DNA from: Chitinophagaceae bacterium | GTDB lineage: Bacteria > Bacteroidota > Bacteroidia > Chitinophagales > Chitinophagaceae | Direction: 5' to 3' | NCBI GenBank assembly: GCA_025934485.1 | Contig: JAICXX010000018.1 | Location: forward strand, 1 to 55,396 | Length of the DNA stretch: 55,396 nucleotides | In this document: in pieces, positions 35,003 to 43,536 of the stretch | Layout of the letters: each line of letters starts with the position of its first letter | How positions within the stretch are numbered: the stretch's first letter is position 1 | Position numbers and translations under genes: made by a program | Notes under the pieces: generated by a model | What the model was told of the DNA's origin: nothing | What the model saw: only the letters and a program-made list of their open reading frames with translations | Databases searched by the model: none

Positions 35003-35209
35003 AAAAAGGTTCGAATCCTGTCCCTCTTGCCCCGCAAACGCAATCATAGAAGTGCCCAGCCTTCGGCCGGGCATTTTTTGTGACCGACCGCGAGCCGAGC
35101 TAACTCGGGTGAGCGGGAGGGGAATAAAAAAGGGCGCATTTGTGCGCCACTTCTGCGGTTGCGCTTAAGCCCCCCTAAGGGATCAGATGAGGGCTTTGCC
35201 CGGAGCTAA
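35003..35209. mobile_element. Structured repeat copy D
   Basis: The left end (35008-35037) begins GGTTCGAATCCTGTCCC and keeps the fullest tRNA-like 3' end of the family. The outer stem 35039-35054 with 35148-35163 has 15 of 16 pairs including two G-T. Hairpin 1 is GCCCAGCC-TTC-GGCCGGGC with one A-C mismatch (35054-35072). The middle arm pairs TTTTTT with AAAAAA (35126-35131), with inner CCGAG/CTCGG. Hairpin 3 is GGCGCA-TTTG-TGCGCC (35133-35148). The tail AAGCCCCCCTAAGGGATCAG ends in GGAGCTAA without the tRNA-Ser copy. Confidence 0.72.
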
Positions 35210-35294
35210 CTATAACCATCTTTACAAGAAGGCACTAAATAAGCGATGCATATCCAACACCAAATTATTTTATTCTTTCGCATAAGTCGAACCT

Positions 35295-35444
35295 TCATAG
35301 TATTTCCGCCTTTAAGCTTAAGTCTAAACTTTTTACCGAATGGGTTAAGGCGCCCACCGAAATATAGTCAACTCCGCATTCGGCATATTCGCGGATGTTG
35401 TGGGCTGTAATGCCACCCGATGCCTCCGTAATAAACCTTCCGCC
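35295..35444 (-). pseudogene. nadC (quinolinate phosphoribosyltransferase) C-terminal remnant
   Basis: About 49 residues, from [13 protein letters not shown] through [20 protein letters not shown] and [14 protein letters not shown], match the conserved C-terminus of NadC, including the GGIT and VGALTHS phosphate-binding loops. The rest of the roughly 280-aa enzyme is absent; the frame continues upstream into unrelated sequence. It marks the right edge of the island's gene debris. Confidence 0.75.
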
Positions 35445-35480
35445 AATCATTGCCCCCACGTTCCTTATCCAAAGGGATAT

Positions 35481-35515
35481 ATTTGGTGTAAAATAGGAAG
35501 AAATTGGTGTAATAA
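35481..35515. repeat. Two TTGGTGTAA direct repeats 21 bases apart
   Basis: TTTGGTGTAA (35482-35491) and ATTGGTGTAA (35503-35512) are spaced two helical turns apart, 125-155 bases before the aldolase gene. They could be operator half-sites or part of older repeat DNA. Confidence 0.35.
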
Positions 35516-35634
35516 TTAGGGGGGATAAAAAATGGGAGTCGGCCGCCAAAGAGTCAATATCGGCTCATCTTTTGTTAAGATTAAAGATTTCGAATATATT
35601 GCCGCCGGATATTTTTGAAAAAAACTAACTGACT

Positions 35635-36549
35635 ATGTCTATCACCTGGAACGGCGTGTACCCCGCGCTGACAACAAGCTTTACGGCTCAGGACGAACTC
35701 GATCTTCCTTTATTCAATAAAAATCTCCAATTCCAGATCGACGCGGGTGTCGATGGCATCGTCCTCGCCGGCTCGCTGGGCGAGGCAAGTACGATCACCC
35801 TCGATGAAAAAGAACGGCTGGTAAAGTCCGCCGTCGAAACAGCAGCGGGAAAGGTTCCTGTCATCTTAAATATAGCGGAGGGCTCTACCCGGGAGGCGAT
35901 CCGGCAGGCCAGGCTGGCGGAGGAGTGGAAGGCAGAGGGACTCATGTTGCTGCCGCCGATGCGGTACAAGGCCGATGAGCGGGAGACGGTAGAATATTTC
36001 AAAGCGGTGGCCCGGGCAACAGAGCTGCCGATCATGGTCTATAACAATCCCATCGAATATCGCATCGAGGTGACCCTGCCCATGTTCGCGGAACTCGCGG
36101 AATGCGAGAATATCCAGGCCGTAAAGGAGTCGACACGGGATGTGACCAATGTGACGCGGATGATCAATGCCTTTGGCGGCCGGTTCAAGATCCTTTGCGG
36201 CGTCGATACCATCGCGATGGAAGAGATGCTCCTGGGCGCCACGGGATGGGTCGCGGGTCTGGTGTGCGCCTTTCCGGCGGAGACAGTTGCTATATATAGA
36301 CTGGTAAGGGCAGGCCGCATCGCCGAGGCAACCGAGATCTACCGGTGGTTCATGCCTTTGCTGGAATTCGATATCCGGCCCAAACTGGTACAATATATCA
36401 AGCTCGCGGAAGCACAGGCGAGTGTGGGAAGCGAATACGTACGTGCGCCGCGACTAGCCCTCGCGGGAAAAGAAAGAGCGGCGGCGCTGGCCATCATCGA
36501 AAAGGCTCTCGCGAGCCGGCCCGCGTTGGGAGATTATCTTTCACTGTAA
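35635..36549 (+). CDS. Dihydrodipicolinate synthase/N-acetylneuraminate lyase family aldolase
   Basis: A 304-aa class I (Schiff-base) TIM-barrel aldolase of the DapA/NanA family. It shows GSLGEASTITLDEKERLV (about 43-60, pyruvate site), MVYNNP (near 134, catalytic Tyr) and QAVKEST (near 163, Schiff-base Lys). The family includes DHDP synthase, sialate lyase and keto-deoxy-sugar aldolases. The N-terminal loop GSLGEAST, instead of DapA-type GTTGES, speaks for a catabolic aldolase. It is followed by a terminator and then the SusC operon. Given the HexNAc-related genes downstream, a role in cleaving a pyruvate-derived sugar acid is plausible but unproved. Confidence 0.85.
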   Translation: MSITWNGVYPALTTSFTAQDELDLPLFNKNLQFQIDAGVDGIVLAGSLGEASTITLDEKERLVKSAVETAAGKVPVILNIAEGSTREAIRQARLAEEWKAEGLMLLPPMRYKADERETVEYFKAVARATELPIMVYNNPIEYRIEVTLPMFAELAECENIQAVKESTRDVTNVTRMINAFGGRFKILCGVDTIAMEEMLLGATGWVAGLVCAFPAETVAIYRLVRAGRIAEATEIYRWFMPLLEFDIRPKLVQYIKLAEAQASVGSEYVRAPRLALAGKERAAALAIIEKALASRPALGDYLSL

Positions 36550-36566
36550 AAAAGAATTGTCAAAGG

Positions 36567-36600
36567 AAAAGCCGGGCGTGGCCAACGTCTGGCTTTTTTT
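36567..36600 (+). terminator. Terminator after the aldolase gene
   Basis: AAAAGCC-g-GGCGT pairs with ACGTC-t-GGCTTTT around GGCCA, followed by a T-run. Confidence 0.7.
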
Positions 36601-36657
36601 GTTAAAAAAGTATACATTTTAAATAGAATTTCGAATTTTTATCTCCTTTCAACTTTT

Positions 36658-36665
36658 TAGCTTTG
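36658..36665 (+). promoter_or_regulatory. -7 element TAGCTTTG upstream of susC
   Basis: Matches TAnnTTTG, 148 bases before the SusC ATG, implying a long 5' leader. No clear TTG partner is seen. Confidence 0.4.
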
Positions 36666-36714
36666 GTTAAGTAAGAAATTTTATCCTCTAAACATCACGG
36701 ATTTCGAATTAATG

Positions 36715-36752
36715 CCGGTCATGACCAGATGGACGTCCTGCGTCATGACGGG
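36715..36752. promoter_or_regulatory. Compound palindrome in the susC leader
   Basis: The 8-bp palindrome GTCATGAC occurs twice, at 36718-36725 and 36742-36749, with another palindrome GGACGTCC (36731-36738) between them. The outer copies with their CC/GG flanks also form one long inverted repeat (about 10 of 11 pairs). It lies downstream of the putative -7 element, so it may be an operator or an RNA hairpin in the leader. Confidence 0.5.
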
Positions 36753-36812
36753 AACACGATTGCTTTGTCATAATGAAAACAACTGCTTTTAACAACCAAA
36801 ACATAACAACTT

Positions 36813-39800
36813 ATGCGTGTTAGAATTCTCTACATGTTATTCCTCCTTGGGATCATCGGGCATTTGGCCGCCGCCCCTGCAGAGACGATCCGCGGCCGGG
36901 TAGTCGACCAGCTCACCGGCAAACCCTTAGCCGGAGTCTCGGTATCGATCAAAGGACACAAAGGCGGGGTTACCACAAACGAGGACGGCTGGTTTACCAT
37001 CAACATCTCTTCCTCCAGCGCCGTTCTTCAATTTTCTTCCGTTGGCTATGTTGCCGCGGAACAATCGGTGAGTGCCGGGGCTTCGAATCTAACCATTTCA
37101 CTGGTACAGGACCAAAAGGGTTATGGCGAAGTGATAGTAACCGCGCTGGGTATCCAGCGGCAGGCCAAATCGCTGAGCTATTCCGCCCAGACGGTCGGCG
37201 GCGACCAGGTCAACGAGATCCGCGACGCCAGCTTTGCCAACACGCTAAGCGGCAAGGTCGCCGGTCTAACGGTGACGCCTACTTCCAATGGCCCCGGCGG
37301 CGCTACCCGTATCGTATTGCGCGGGAACAGAAGTATCCAGGGGACGAACAATGCCCTGATCGTCGTGGATGGCGTCGCCATCGACAACCAAACCATCTCG
37401 GGTGAAGTTAAAGACGAGGCCGGCTCGGCCAACTTCGGCGAGAGCGGCAGCGACGGGTTGTCCAATATCAACCCCGACGATATCGAAACCATGACGGTAC
37501 TGAAAGGCGCCGCCGGCGCAGCACTCTATGGCAGCCGCGCAGCCAACGGCGTGATCATCATCACCACCAAAAAAGGGAAGGCGGGGAAGATGATCGTGAG
37601 CCTCAATTCGGGTCTACAGGCAGACAACGCCTTCAGCATCCCAAAGATGCAGACGGACTATAGCCAGGGCGTCGGCGGCGTCTATGGCACCGCTGTACTC
37701 ACCAGCTGGGGCGCAAAGGCCACAGGACAACAGGTTACGGACTGGCGCGGTCAAACCGTGGCGCTTCACGACTATTCCAACGACAATGTCAGAGACTTCT
37801 ACCGCACGGGTGTCACCACCAACAACGCGATCAGCCTCACGGCCGGTTCCGATAAGGTATCGACCTATGTGTCCTATGCCAACAACAATGTCAATGGGAT
37901 CGCTCCGCAGAACAGGCTGATGCGGAATACCTTTAACGGGCGTATCGATATCAATATTTCCGACCGGCTCTCGGCAGATGCCCGAATCACCTATATCGAT
38001 CAGAATATCTACAACAAACCCGGCATCGGCAGCGATGGGCTGCTGGCGGCGAATGTGTACAGCATTCCTGCGAGCGTGAATCAAAACGATCTGAAGAATT
38101 TCGAGACCACGGATGTCTCGGGTATCCAAACACCTACCTTCTGGTCTTCCAAACCCGACCCCGTGATCATGAACCCGTACTGGACCGTAAACAATACCCA
38201 TCACGATGAGAACAGGGCTCGTCTCCTGGGTCTCGTGTCGCTCAAATATAAGTTTACCGGCTGGCTCAATATCCAGGGCCGCGTGAGCAGCGACAGCTAC
38301 AACGACTTCAACACCCAGGAATATGCCAACAATACCGCCAACTACGCGCGTCAGCCGGGGGGCTATTATTCCGAAGAGAATAATTTTGTGTACGAGCGGA
38401 ACTACGACGTGTTGTTGAATGGCAACAACAATATCACCAAGGACCTCAAGGTTACCTATAACCTCGGCAGCAGCTTGCTCGACCGCGGTTCGAGACACCG
38501 GGTAACGATCGCAAACGGGTTGGCCTATAACAACAAATATGACCTCACTTACGCGACTACCCTGCAGGAAACGGTGTCCACGGTAAAACGCGAGCTTCAG
38601 AGCGTATACGGTACGGCGACCTTTTCGTACAAAGACTTCCTGTTCCTGGATGCGACGGCGAGAAACGATTGGTCCAGCACGATCCCGGAACCCTATAGCT
38701 ATTTCTATCCCTCCGTGGGTCTGACGGCCGTGCTTTCGGAGATGATCAAGCTGCCCGACTGGGTAAGCCTCGCCCGGGTACGCGGTTCGCTCTCGAGGGT
38801 CGGTAACGATGCCGATCCGTATCTGCTGGCGCAGACCTACCGATTCATTCCCGGCGGCTTTGGCGGTTATATCGCCAGCCAGACCAGCGCGGCGATCCCG
38901 GATCTGCGGCCCGAGCTGACGACGGCCTTCGAAACGGGAACCGAATGGCGTTTCGCAAACGACCGGCTGGGTATCGATCTCACCTACTACCGCACCAACT
39001 CCAAGAACCAGCTTTTATCCGTGGCGACGGCGGCATCCAGCGGTTACTCCAGCCAGTACCTGAACGCCGGCAATATCCAGAACTCCGGTATCGAGATCGT
39101 GTTAAATGCACAGCCGGTAAAGACCCGGGATTTCATCTGGAATCTGACGCTGAATTATGCCTTGAACAAGAATAAGGTCATCTCGGTGGCTCCCGGCCTC
39201 GCCTATACCTATCTCGGATCGGCCGATCTCGTGCGGACGGTTGAACCAAGAGTCGCGGCGGGTGGTTCTTATGGCGATCTGTACGGCGCGAGATGGGCGA
39301 CCCAAAAGGGCCAGCATCTTGTGGGGGCCAATGGCCTTCCCACCTGGACCACGGATTATGAGAGCGTAGGCAATTTCAACCCCAACTATACCATTGGCTT
39401 CAGCAATACTTTCACTTATAAGGGCTGGAGTCTCGGCGTACTGGTCGACGGCAAGTTTGGCGGAGTGCTGGCAAGCGGTACCGCTGCCGAGCTGGCGTAT
39501 AACGGGATGTCCAAGGTTACTGACAAATACCGGGATGGTGCAACGCTGGTATTACCCGGCATTCAGGCAAGCGGCGCTGCGAATACCACCGGCGTGACCG
39601 CCGAGGATTTCTGGAAAAGCGTCAGCCAGGGAGCCTCCAGCAATGCCGAGTTCTTTACGTTCGACGCAACCAATGTAAGATTGCGCGAGGTATCGCTCGG
39701 GTATAATTTCAAAAAGCTGCCGCCCTTTATCCGGGCTTCGAAACTCAGCCTGATGGCACGCAATCTTCTCTTCCTCTACAGGGGCAATTCCATCTTAGAC

Positions 39801-39935
39801 CTGCCGGGTATCGGCAAACGCAAGTTGGATATCGATCCCGAAGCCAGCTATGGCAACAGCAATTTCCAGGGAGTAGAAAATTACAGTCTGCCTACTACGA
39901 GAAGCGTGGGTGTGAACCTCAAACTTTCATTCTAA
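36813..39935 (+). CDS. SusC/RagA-type TonB-dependent outer-membrane transporter
   Basis: 1040 aa. A signal peptide (about 1-21) is followed by a CarboxypepD-regulatory-like domain (about 24-105: IRGRVVDQLTGKPLAGVSVSIKG) and the SusC signature VIVTALGIQRQAKSLSY. Next is the plug domain (about 120-255: LRGNRSIQGTNNALIVVDGV and GAAGAALYGSRAANGVIIITTKKG). A 22-stranded barrel ends in VGVNLKLSF. It imports oligosaccharides with the SusD partner encoded 12 bases downstream. There is no FecR-interaction domain, so control is probably not by an anti-sigma pair; none is encoded nearby. Confidence 0.96.
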   Translation: MRVRILYMLFLLGIIGHLAAAPAETIRGRVVDQLTGKPLAGVSVSIKGHKGGVTTNEDGWFTINISSSSAVLQFSSVGYVAAEQSVSAGASNLTISLVQDQKGYGEVIVTALGIQRQAKSLSYSAQTVGGDQVNEIRDASFANTLSGKVAGLTVTPTSNGPGGATRIVLRGNRSIQGTNNALIVVDGVAIDNQTISGEVKDEAGSANFGESGSDGLSNINPDDIETMTVLKGAAGAALYGSRAANGVIIITTKKGKAGKMIVSLNSGLQADNAFSIPKMQTDYSQGVGGVYGTAVLTSWGAKATGQQVTDWRGQTVALHDYSNDNVRDFYRTGVTTNNAISLTAGSDKVSTYVSYANNNVNGIAPQNRLMRNTFNGRIDINISDRLSADARITYIDQNIYNKPGIGSDGLLAANVYSIPASVNQNDLKNFETTDVSGIQTPTFWSSKPDPVIMNPYWTVNNTHHDENRARLLGLVSLKYKFTGWLNIQGRVSSDSYNDFNTQEYANNTANYARQPGGYYSEENNFVYERNYDVLLNGNNNITKDLKVTYNLGSSLLDRGSRHRVTIANGLAYNNKYDLTYATTLQETVSTVKRELQSVYGTATFSYKDFLFLDATARNDWSSTIPEPYSYFYPSVGLTAVLSEMIKLPDWVSLARVRGSLSRVGNDADPYLLAQTYRFIPGGFGGYIASQTSAAIPDLRPELTTAFETGTEWRFANDRLGIDLTYYRTNSKNQLLSVATAASSGYSSQYLNAGNIQNSGIEIVLNAQPVKTRDFIWNLTLNYALNKNKVISVAPGLAYTYLGSADLVRTVEPRVAAGGSYGDLYGARWATQKGQHLVGANGLPTWTTDYESVGNFNPNYTIGFSNTFTYKGWSLGVLVDGKFGGVLASGTAAELAYNGMSKVTDKYRDGATLVLPGIQASGAANTTGVTAEDFWKSVSQGASSNAEFFTFDATNVRLREVSLGYNFKKLPPFIRASKLSLMARNLLFLYRGNSILDLPGIGKRKLDIDPEASYGNSNFQGVENYSLPTTRSVGVNLKLSF

Positions 39936-39947
39936 AAATCGTCGATA

Positions 39948-41525
39948 ATGAAAAGTACAATCAATAAATATATCTGTGCGGGTTTATCCCTCTTGGCTCT
40001 CACCGCCGGGCTTAACGGCTGCACGAAGAAATATGCGGAGATGAACACCAACCCTTCCGCCATTTCCACGATCAGTTCGGCGCAGTATCCGCAAATGTTC
40101 GCTTATGCGCAGCAGAGCGTGACCCTGAGTCCGGACAACTACGAGATCGGGGAAGGCGCTATCGCCGATGTATATTCGCAATACTTCGGTCAGCTCGCCG
40201 GTTTCAATACGGACCGGTACGGTATCCAGCAGACCTGGCTGCCGGCGGCCTGGAACCCTGCCTATGTCTCCGCGGCGCCGCAGCTGCTGACCATCCTGGC
40301 GGGCACCGACAAAAGCTCCGCCATGAATGCTATTGCCAATATCTGGTGGGTATGGACCTTTCACCGGATAACGGATTATTTCGGACCGATCCCTTACAGC
40401 CAGGCAGGCAGCGGGGTGCGCTATCCGAAGTACGACGCACAGGACTCCATCTATTATGATTTCTTTAGCCGGCTCACGGCGGCGGTCACGGTACTCAATA
40501 ATCACAAGGGCGAGGCGCCGTTTGGCAAATTCGACCTGGTCTATGGTAAACAAACCGACCCGGTATCCGCCTGGATCAAGTTCGCCAATACGCTCCGGCT
40601 ACGGCTGGCATTGCGTATTTCGGCGATCGATCCCGCCCGCGCCAAAACGGAGGCCGAGGCTGCCGTAGCCGCGGGTGTGATGACGGATATCAGCACGGAT
40701 GCCTATATGGAAAAGACCAATGCCACCTACAACGAAGAGAATGCTCTCAGCGTGATCTCGGGATGGGAAGATATCGGCATGAGTGCTTCCATGGCATCCA
40801 TCCAGCTTGGCTATAACGATCCGCGGATGCCGATCTTCTGGCAGCCGGCAACAGCATCCGGGGCATACAACGGCCTGCGCAATGGGCTCAGCGATGCGGA
40901 AAAGGGGAATATCGCCCTCAACTCCTCCGTGAACGTATCGCATACCGGAACCCGGTGGTGCACCTATTCGGGTGGGAACTGGAAGGCAGTCTATACCACT
41001 CCGCAGGATCTCATGCATGCCGCCGAGTCCTATTTCCTCCGGGCGGAGGGAGCGCTCAATGGCTGGAACATGGGCGGTACTGCGCAGAGTCTGTATGAAA
41101 CAGGTATCCGGACGTCGATGGCCCAATGGGGTATCACCGATGCTACCGCTATCGATACTTACGTAAACAATACGGCTACACCCATCGCCCCGGGTGACGG
41201 GATGAACTCCGGCCCGGTAAATAACTATCCCGTTCTCTGGAGCGCCGACCCGACGATGGAACGGGCACAGGTGGCGCAACAGAAATGGCTGGCGCTTTGG
41301 CCCGACGGCCAGGAGGGCTGGGCGGAATACCGCCGCACCGATCTCCCACAACTCTACCCCGTGCTGCATAGCGACAATGCGGATGTGCCGGCGGGTACTA
41401 CCATCAAGCGGATGCCCTTTTTGCAGGCAGAGATCCTGGTCAATGCGGACCAGGTGGCGGCGGGGGTGGTCCTGCTTGGCGGGCCGGATAATGCAGCGAC
41501 AAGACTTTGGTGGGATGTGCAGTAG
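39948..41525 (+). CDS. SusD/RagB-family nutrient-binding lipoprotein
   Basis: 525 aa. A signal peptide with lipobox LNGC (Cys25) is followed by KKYAEMNTNPSAIS, characteristic of the SusD-like_2 subgroup. TPR-type helices include FHRITDYFGPIPYSQAG and AWIKFANTLRLRLALRIS. The C-terminal half contains DPTMERAQVAQQKWLALWPDGQEGWAEYRRTDLP, a typical stretch of the subgroup. It forms the lid of the SusC transporter and sits on the cell surface. It follows susC by 12 bases. Confidence 0.94.
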   Translation: MKSTINKYICAGLSLLALTAGLNGCTKKYAEMNTNPSAISTISSAQYPQMFAYAQQSVTLSPDNYEIGEGAIADVYSQYFGQLAGFNTDRYGIQQTWLPAAWNPAYVSAAPQLLTILAGTDKSSAMNAIANIWWVWTFHRITDYFGPIPYSQAGSGVRYPKYDAQDSIYYDFFSRLTAAVTVLNNHKGEAPFGKFDLVYGKQTDPVSAWIKFANTLRLRLALRISAIDPARAKTEAEAAVAAGVMTDISTDAYMEKTNATYNEENALSVISGWEDIGMSASMASIQLGYNDPRMPIFWQPATASGAYNGLRNGLSDAEKGNIALNSSVNVSHTGTRWCTYSGGNWKAVYTTPQDLMHAAESYFLRAEGALNGWNMGGTAQSLYETGIRTSMAQWGITDATAIDTYVNNTATPIAPGDGMNSGPVNNYPVLWSADPTMERAQVAQQKWLALWPDGQEGWAEYRRTDLPQLYPVLHSDNADVPAGTTIKRMPFLQAEILVNADQVAAGVVLLGGPDNAATRLWWDVQ

Positions 41526-41551
41526 TAATGGGTTATATTTAAAGAAAAAGA

Positions 41552-43531
41552 ATGTTGAAGAGCGTAGTAGGTTTATTGGTGGTTACAATAATGCTGACGG
41601 CGACGGTAGGGGCACAACCCGTGCTCCTGCCGGAACCCCGGCATATGGAAACCGGGAAGGGAAACCTGCCGCTGTCGCGCTTGAAGGTGGTGATACCGGC
41701 TACGGCCGGTAAGGCCGAGGTCTTTGCACTTCAACAGTTGAAAGAATTTGTCGGCGCGGGAGGGCAGCTGCCGTTCACGTATGTCCTCGACGGAAAGGGA
41801 GATAAAGAGTATTACCGTTTATCCGTGAAGCCATCGGGCGTCAGGGTGGTCGCGCATACCCCGGCGGGACTTTACTACGCGGTACAGACCCTCCGGCAGT
41901 TAGGTCCCATATCGCCGGTTTTGGACATCGAAGATCAGCCCGCCGTCGCCTACAGGGGTGTCATGATGGATTTTGCGCATGGCGCGCTGTTAACGGTGGA
42001 GGAGATAAAGCGGCAGATCGATTTTCTGGCGAGATGGAAAGTGAATCAGTATTATTTCTACAACGAGGTGAGCATGGAGCTCAAGGGCTATGAATCATTG
42101 AATATCGGGGCGGCCTATACGCAACAGCAGATCAAAGAGATCATTGCCTATGGACAGCTGCGGCAGATGGACGTTGTACCTTTTGTCGCCTTTTATGGGC
42201 ATTTGCACGATCTTTTGAAACGGGAGAAATATGCTTCGATGGGCATCGGGAAATATGGGGAAGAGCTCGATCCCCGGAATCCCCAGGTGCAGACGGTACT
42301 AAGGGATTGGATCGGGCAGTATGCAAAATTATTTACCAGTGAATTCGTCCATGTCGGGTTCGATGAGACCTGGGAAACCAATCGCATCTCTGAGGAGGTC
42401 GATAGTAGCGTACACTCGGAACAATTGTGGCTTCAACACCTGGATTTTGTACAAAAGGAATGGAAGAAATATGGTAAGACGGTACTGGCATGGACGGATA
42501 TGAACAATTACTATCCGGATATCCTGGCCAAATTTCCTCCCGGGGCGATCCCCGTCGTGTGGGAATATTCCCCGGACACCGGTGCGATCGATCACTACCT
42601 TGATCCGGTGCTCAAGGAAAAGCGGCCGTTCTTTATCCAAAATGCGGTCTCCGGCTGGGGCCATATCTATCCCAATGCCACCTATACCTACGATAATATG
42701 GATCTCACGCTAAAAGCAGGGGTTCGGCATGGGACGATGGGTGATATCACTTCCGTGTGGACGGATGCCGTGGAGCCTTTTATCCGGCCGTCCTGGTTAT
42801 TTATGGCCTATGGCTGTATTGGCGCCTGGCAGGGGTCCGCGCCGGAAAGACAGCATTTTATCGAGAAGTATTGCAGTATCCTTTATCCCCGGATGGCAAC
42901 CGAAATGCGCACGGCGTTGGATTCGCTGGCCGCTTCCATAGAGACGCTTACGGGCGTTCTCGGAAAGAATACTTCGAATTTGCCCGGCGGCACTATTATC
43001 GAGAGCTGGTCGAACCCTTTTTCATCTTATTATTTGGCTAACTCGCGCGGGCACCTTACGGAGCTAAAGACGGTGCGGCGGCAGACCGAGGAAGCCGAAA
43101 CACAGCTTGTGTTGGCCCTGGGCAAGGCCGGCCGGGAGGACAGTGTCTTTATCCGGAGCCTGCTCGTATCCGCGCAGCTGGTGCATTATACCGCAAGCCG
43201 GTTCCTATGGGCCGTGGTCATCTGCGACAGATGGAACGAGGCTATGCTGGGGAAGAAGAAAAATGATTTTGTGTATTACGATATAGGGTATATCTGTCAC
43301 GGCTATATACAGGACATGCTGGATGAGGCCGGGGAACTGAAGAATGTGTATGCGAACGCCTGGCTATCCGAGAGCCAGCCCTACCGGCTGAATACGATGC
43401 TCGGCCGGTGGGACGTCGAGTACGGGCTCTGGCAGAAGCTGCTGCTGAAGCTACTGGACTACCGGATACAGCATGACAAGACGTATGTAGCGACGACATC
43501 CTTTGAAGAAACGTTTAATCCAAATTTCTAA
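41552..43531 (+). CDS. GH20-type beta-N-acetylhexosaminidase
   Basis: 659 aa with a Sec signal peptide (about 1-22). A zincin-like N-terminal domain of GH20/GH84-type enzymes (about 23-135) ends in YYAVQTLRQL. A catalytic barrel begins AYRGVMMDFAHGALLTVEEI. The Asp-Glu pair of substrate-assisted catalysis is in HVGFDETWE (Asp271-Glu272). The C-terminal 200 residues are helical and unassigned. The barrel is divergent (HVGFDE rather than HIGGDE), so the exact linkage is uncertain. It releases terminal GlcNAc or GalNAc in the periplasm or at the surface. Confidence 0.83.
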   Translation: MLKSVVGLLVVTIMLTATVGAQPVLLPEPRHMETGKGNLPLSRLKVVIPATAGKAEVFALQQLKEFVGAGGQLPFTYVLDGKGDKEYYRLSVKPSGVRVVAHTPAGLYYAVQTLRQLGPISPVLDIEDQPAVAYRGVMMDFAHGALLTVEEIKRQIDFLARWKVNQYYFYNEVSMELKGYESLNIGAAYTQQQIKEIIAYGQLRQMDVVPFVAFYGHLHDLLKREKYASMGIGKYGEELDPRNPQVQTVLRDWIGQYAKLFTSEFVHVGFDETWETNRISEEVDSSVHSEQLWLQHLDFVQKEWKKYGKTVLAWTDMNNYYPDILAKFPPGAIPVVWEYSPDTGAIDHYLDPVLKEKRPFFIQNAVSGWGHIYPNATYTYDNMDLTLKAGVRHGTMGDITSVWTDAVEPFIRPSWLFMAYGCIGAWQGSAPERQHFIEKYCSILYPRMATEMRTALDSLAASIETLTGVLGKNTSNLPGGTIIESWSNPFSSYYLANSRGHLTELKTVRRQTEEAETQLVLALGKAGREDSVFIRSLLVSAQLVHYTASRFLWAVVICDRWNEAMLGKKKNDFVYYDIGYICHGYIQDMLDEAGELKNVYANAWLSESQPYRLNTMLGRWDVEYGLWQKLLLKLLDYRIQHDKTYVATTSFEETFNPNF

Positions 43532-43536
43532 CCGAT

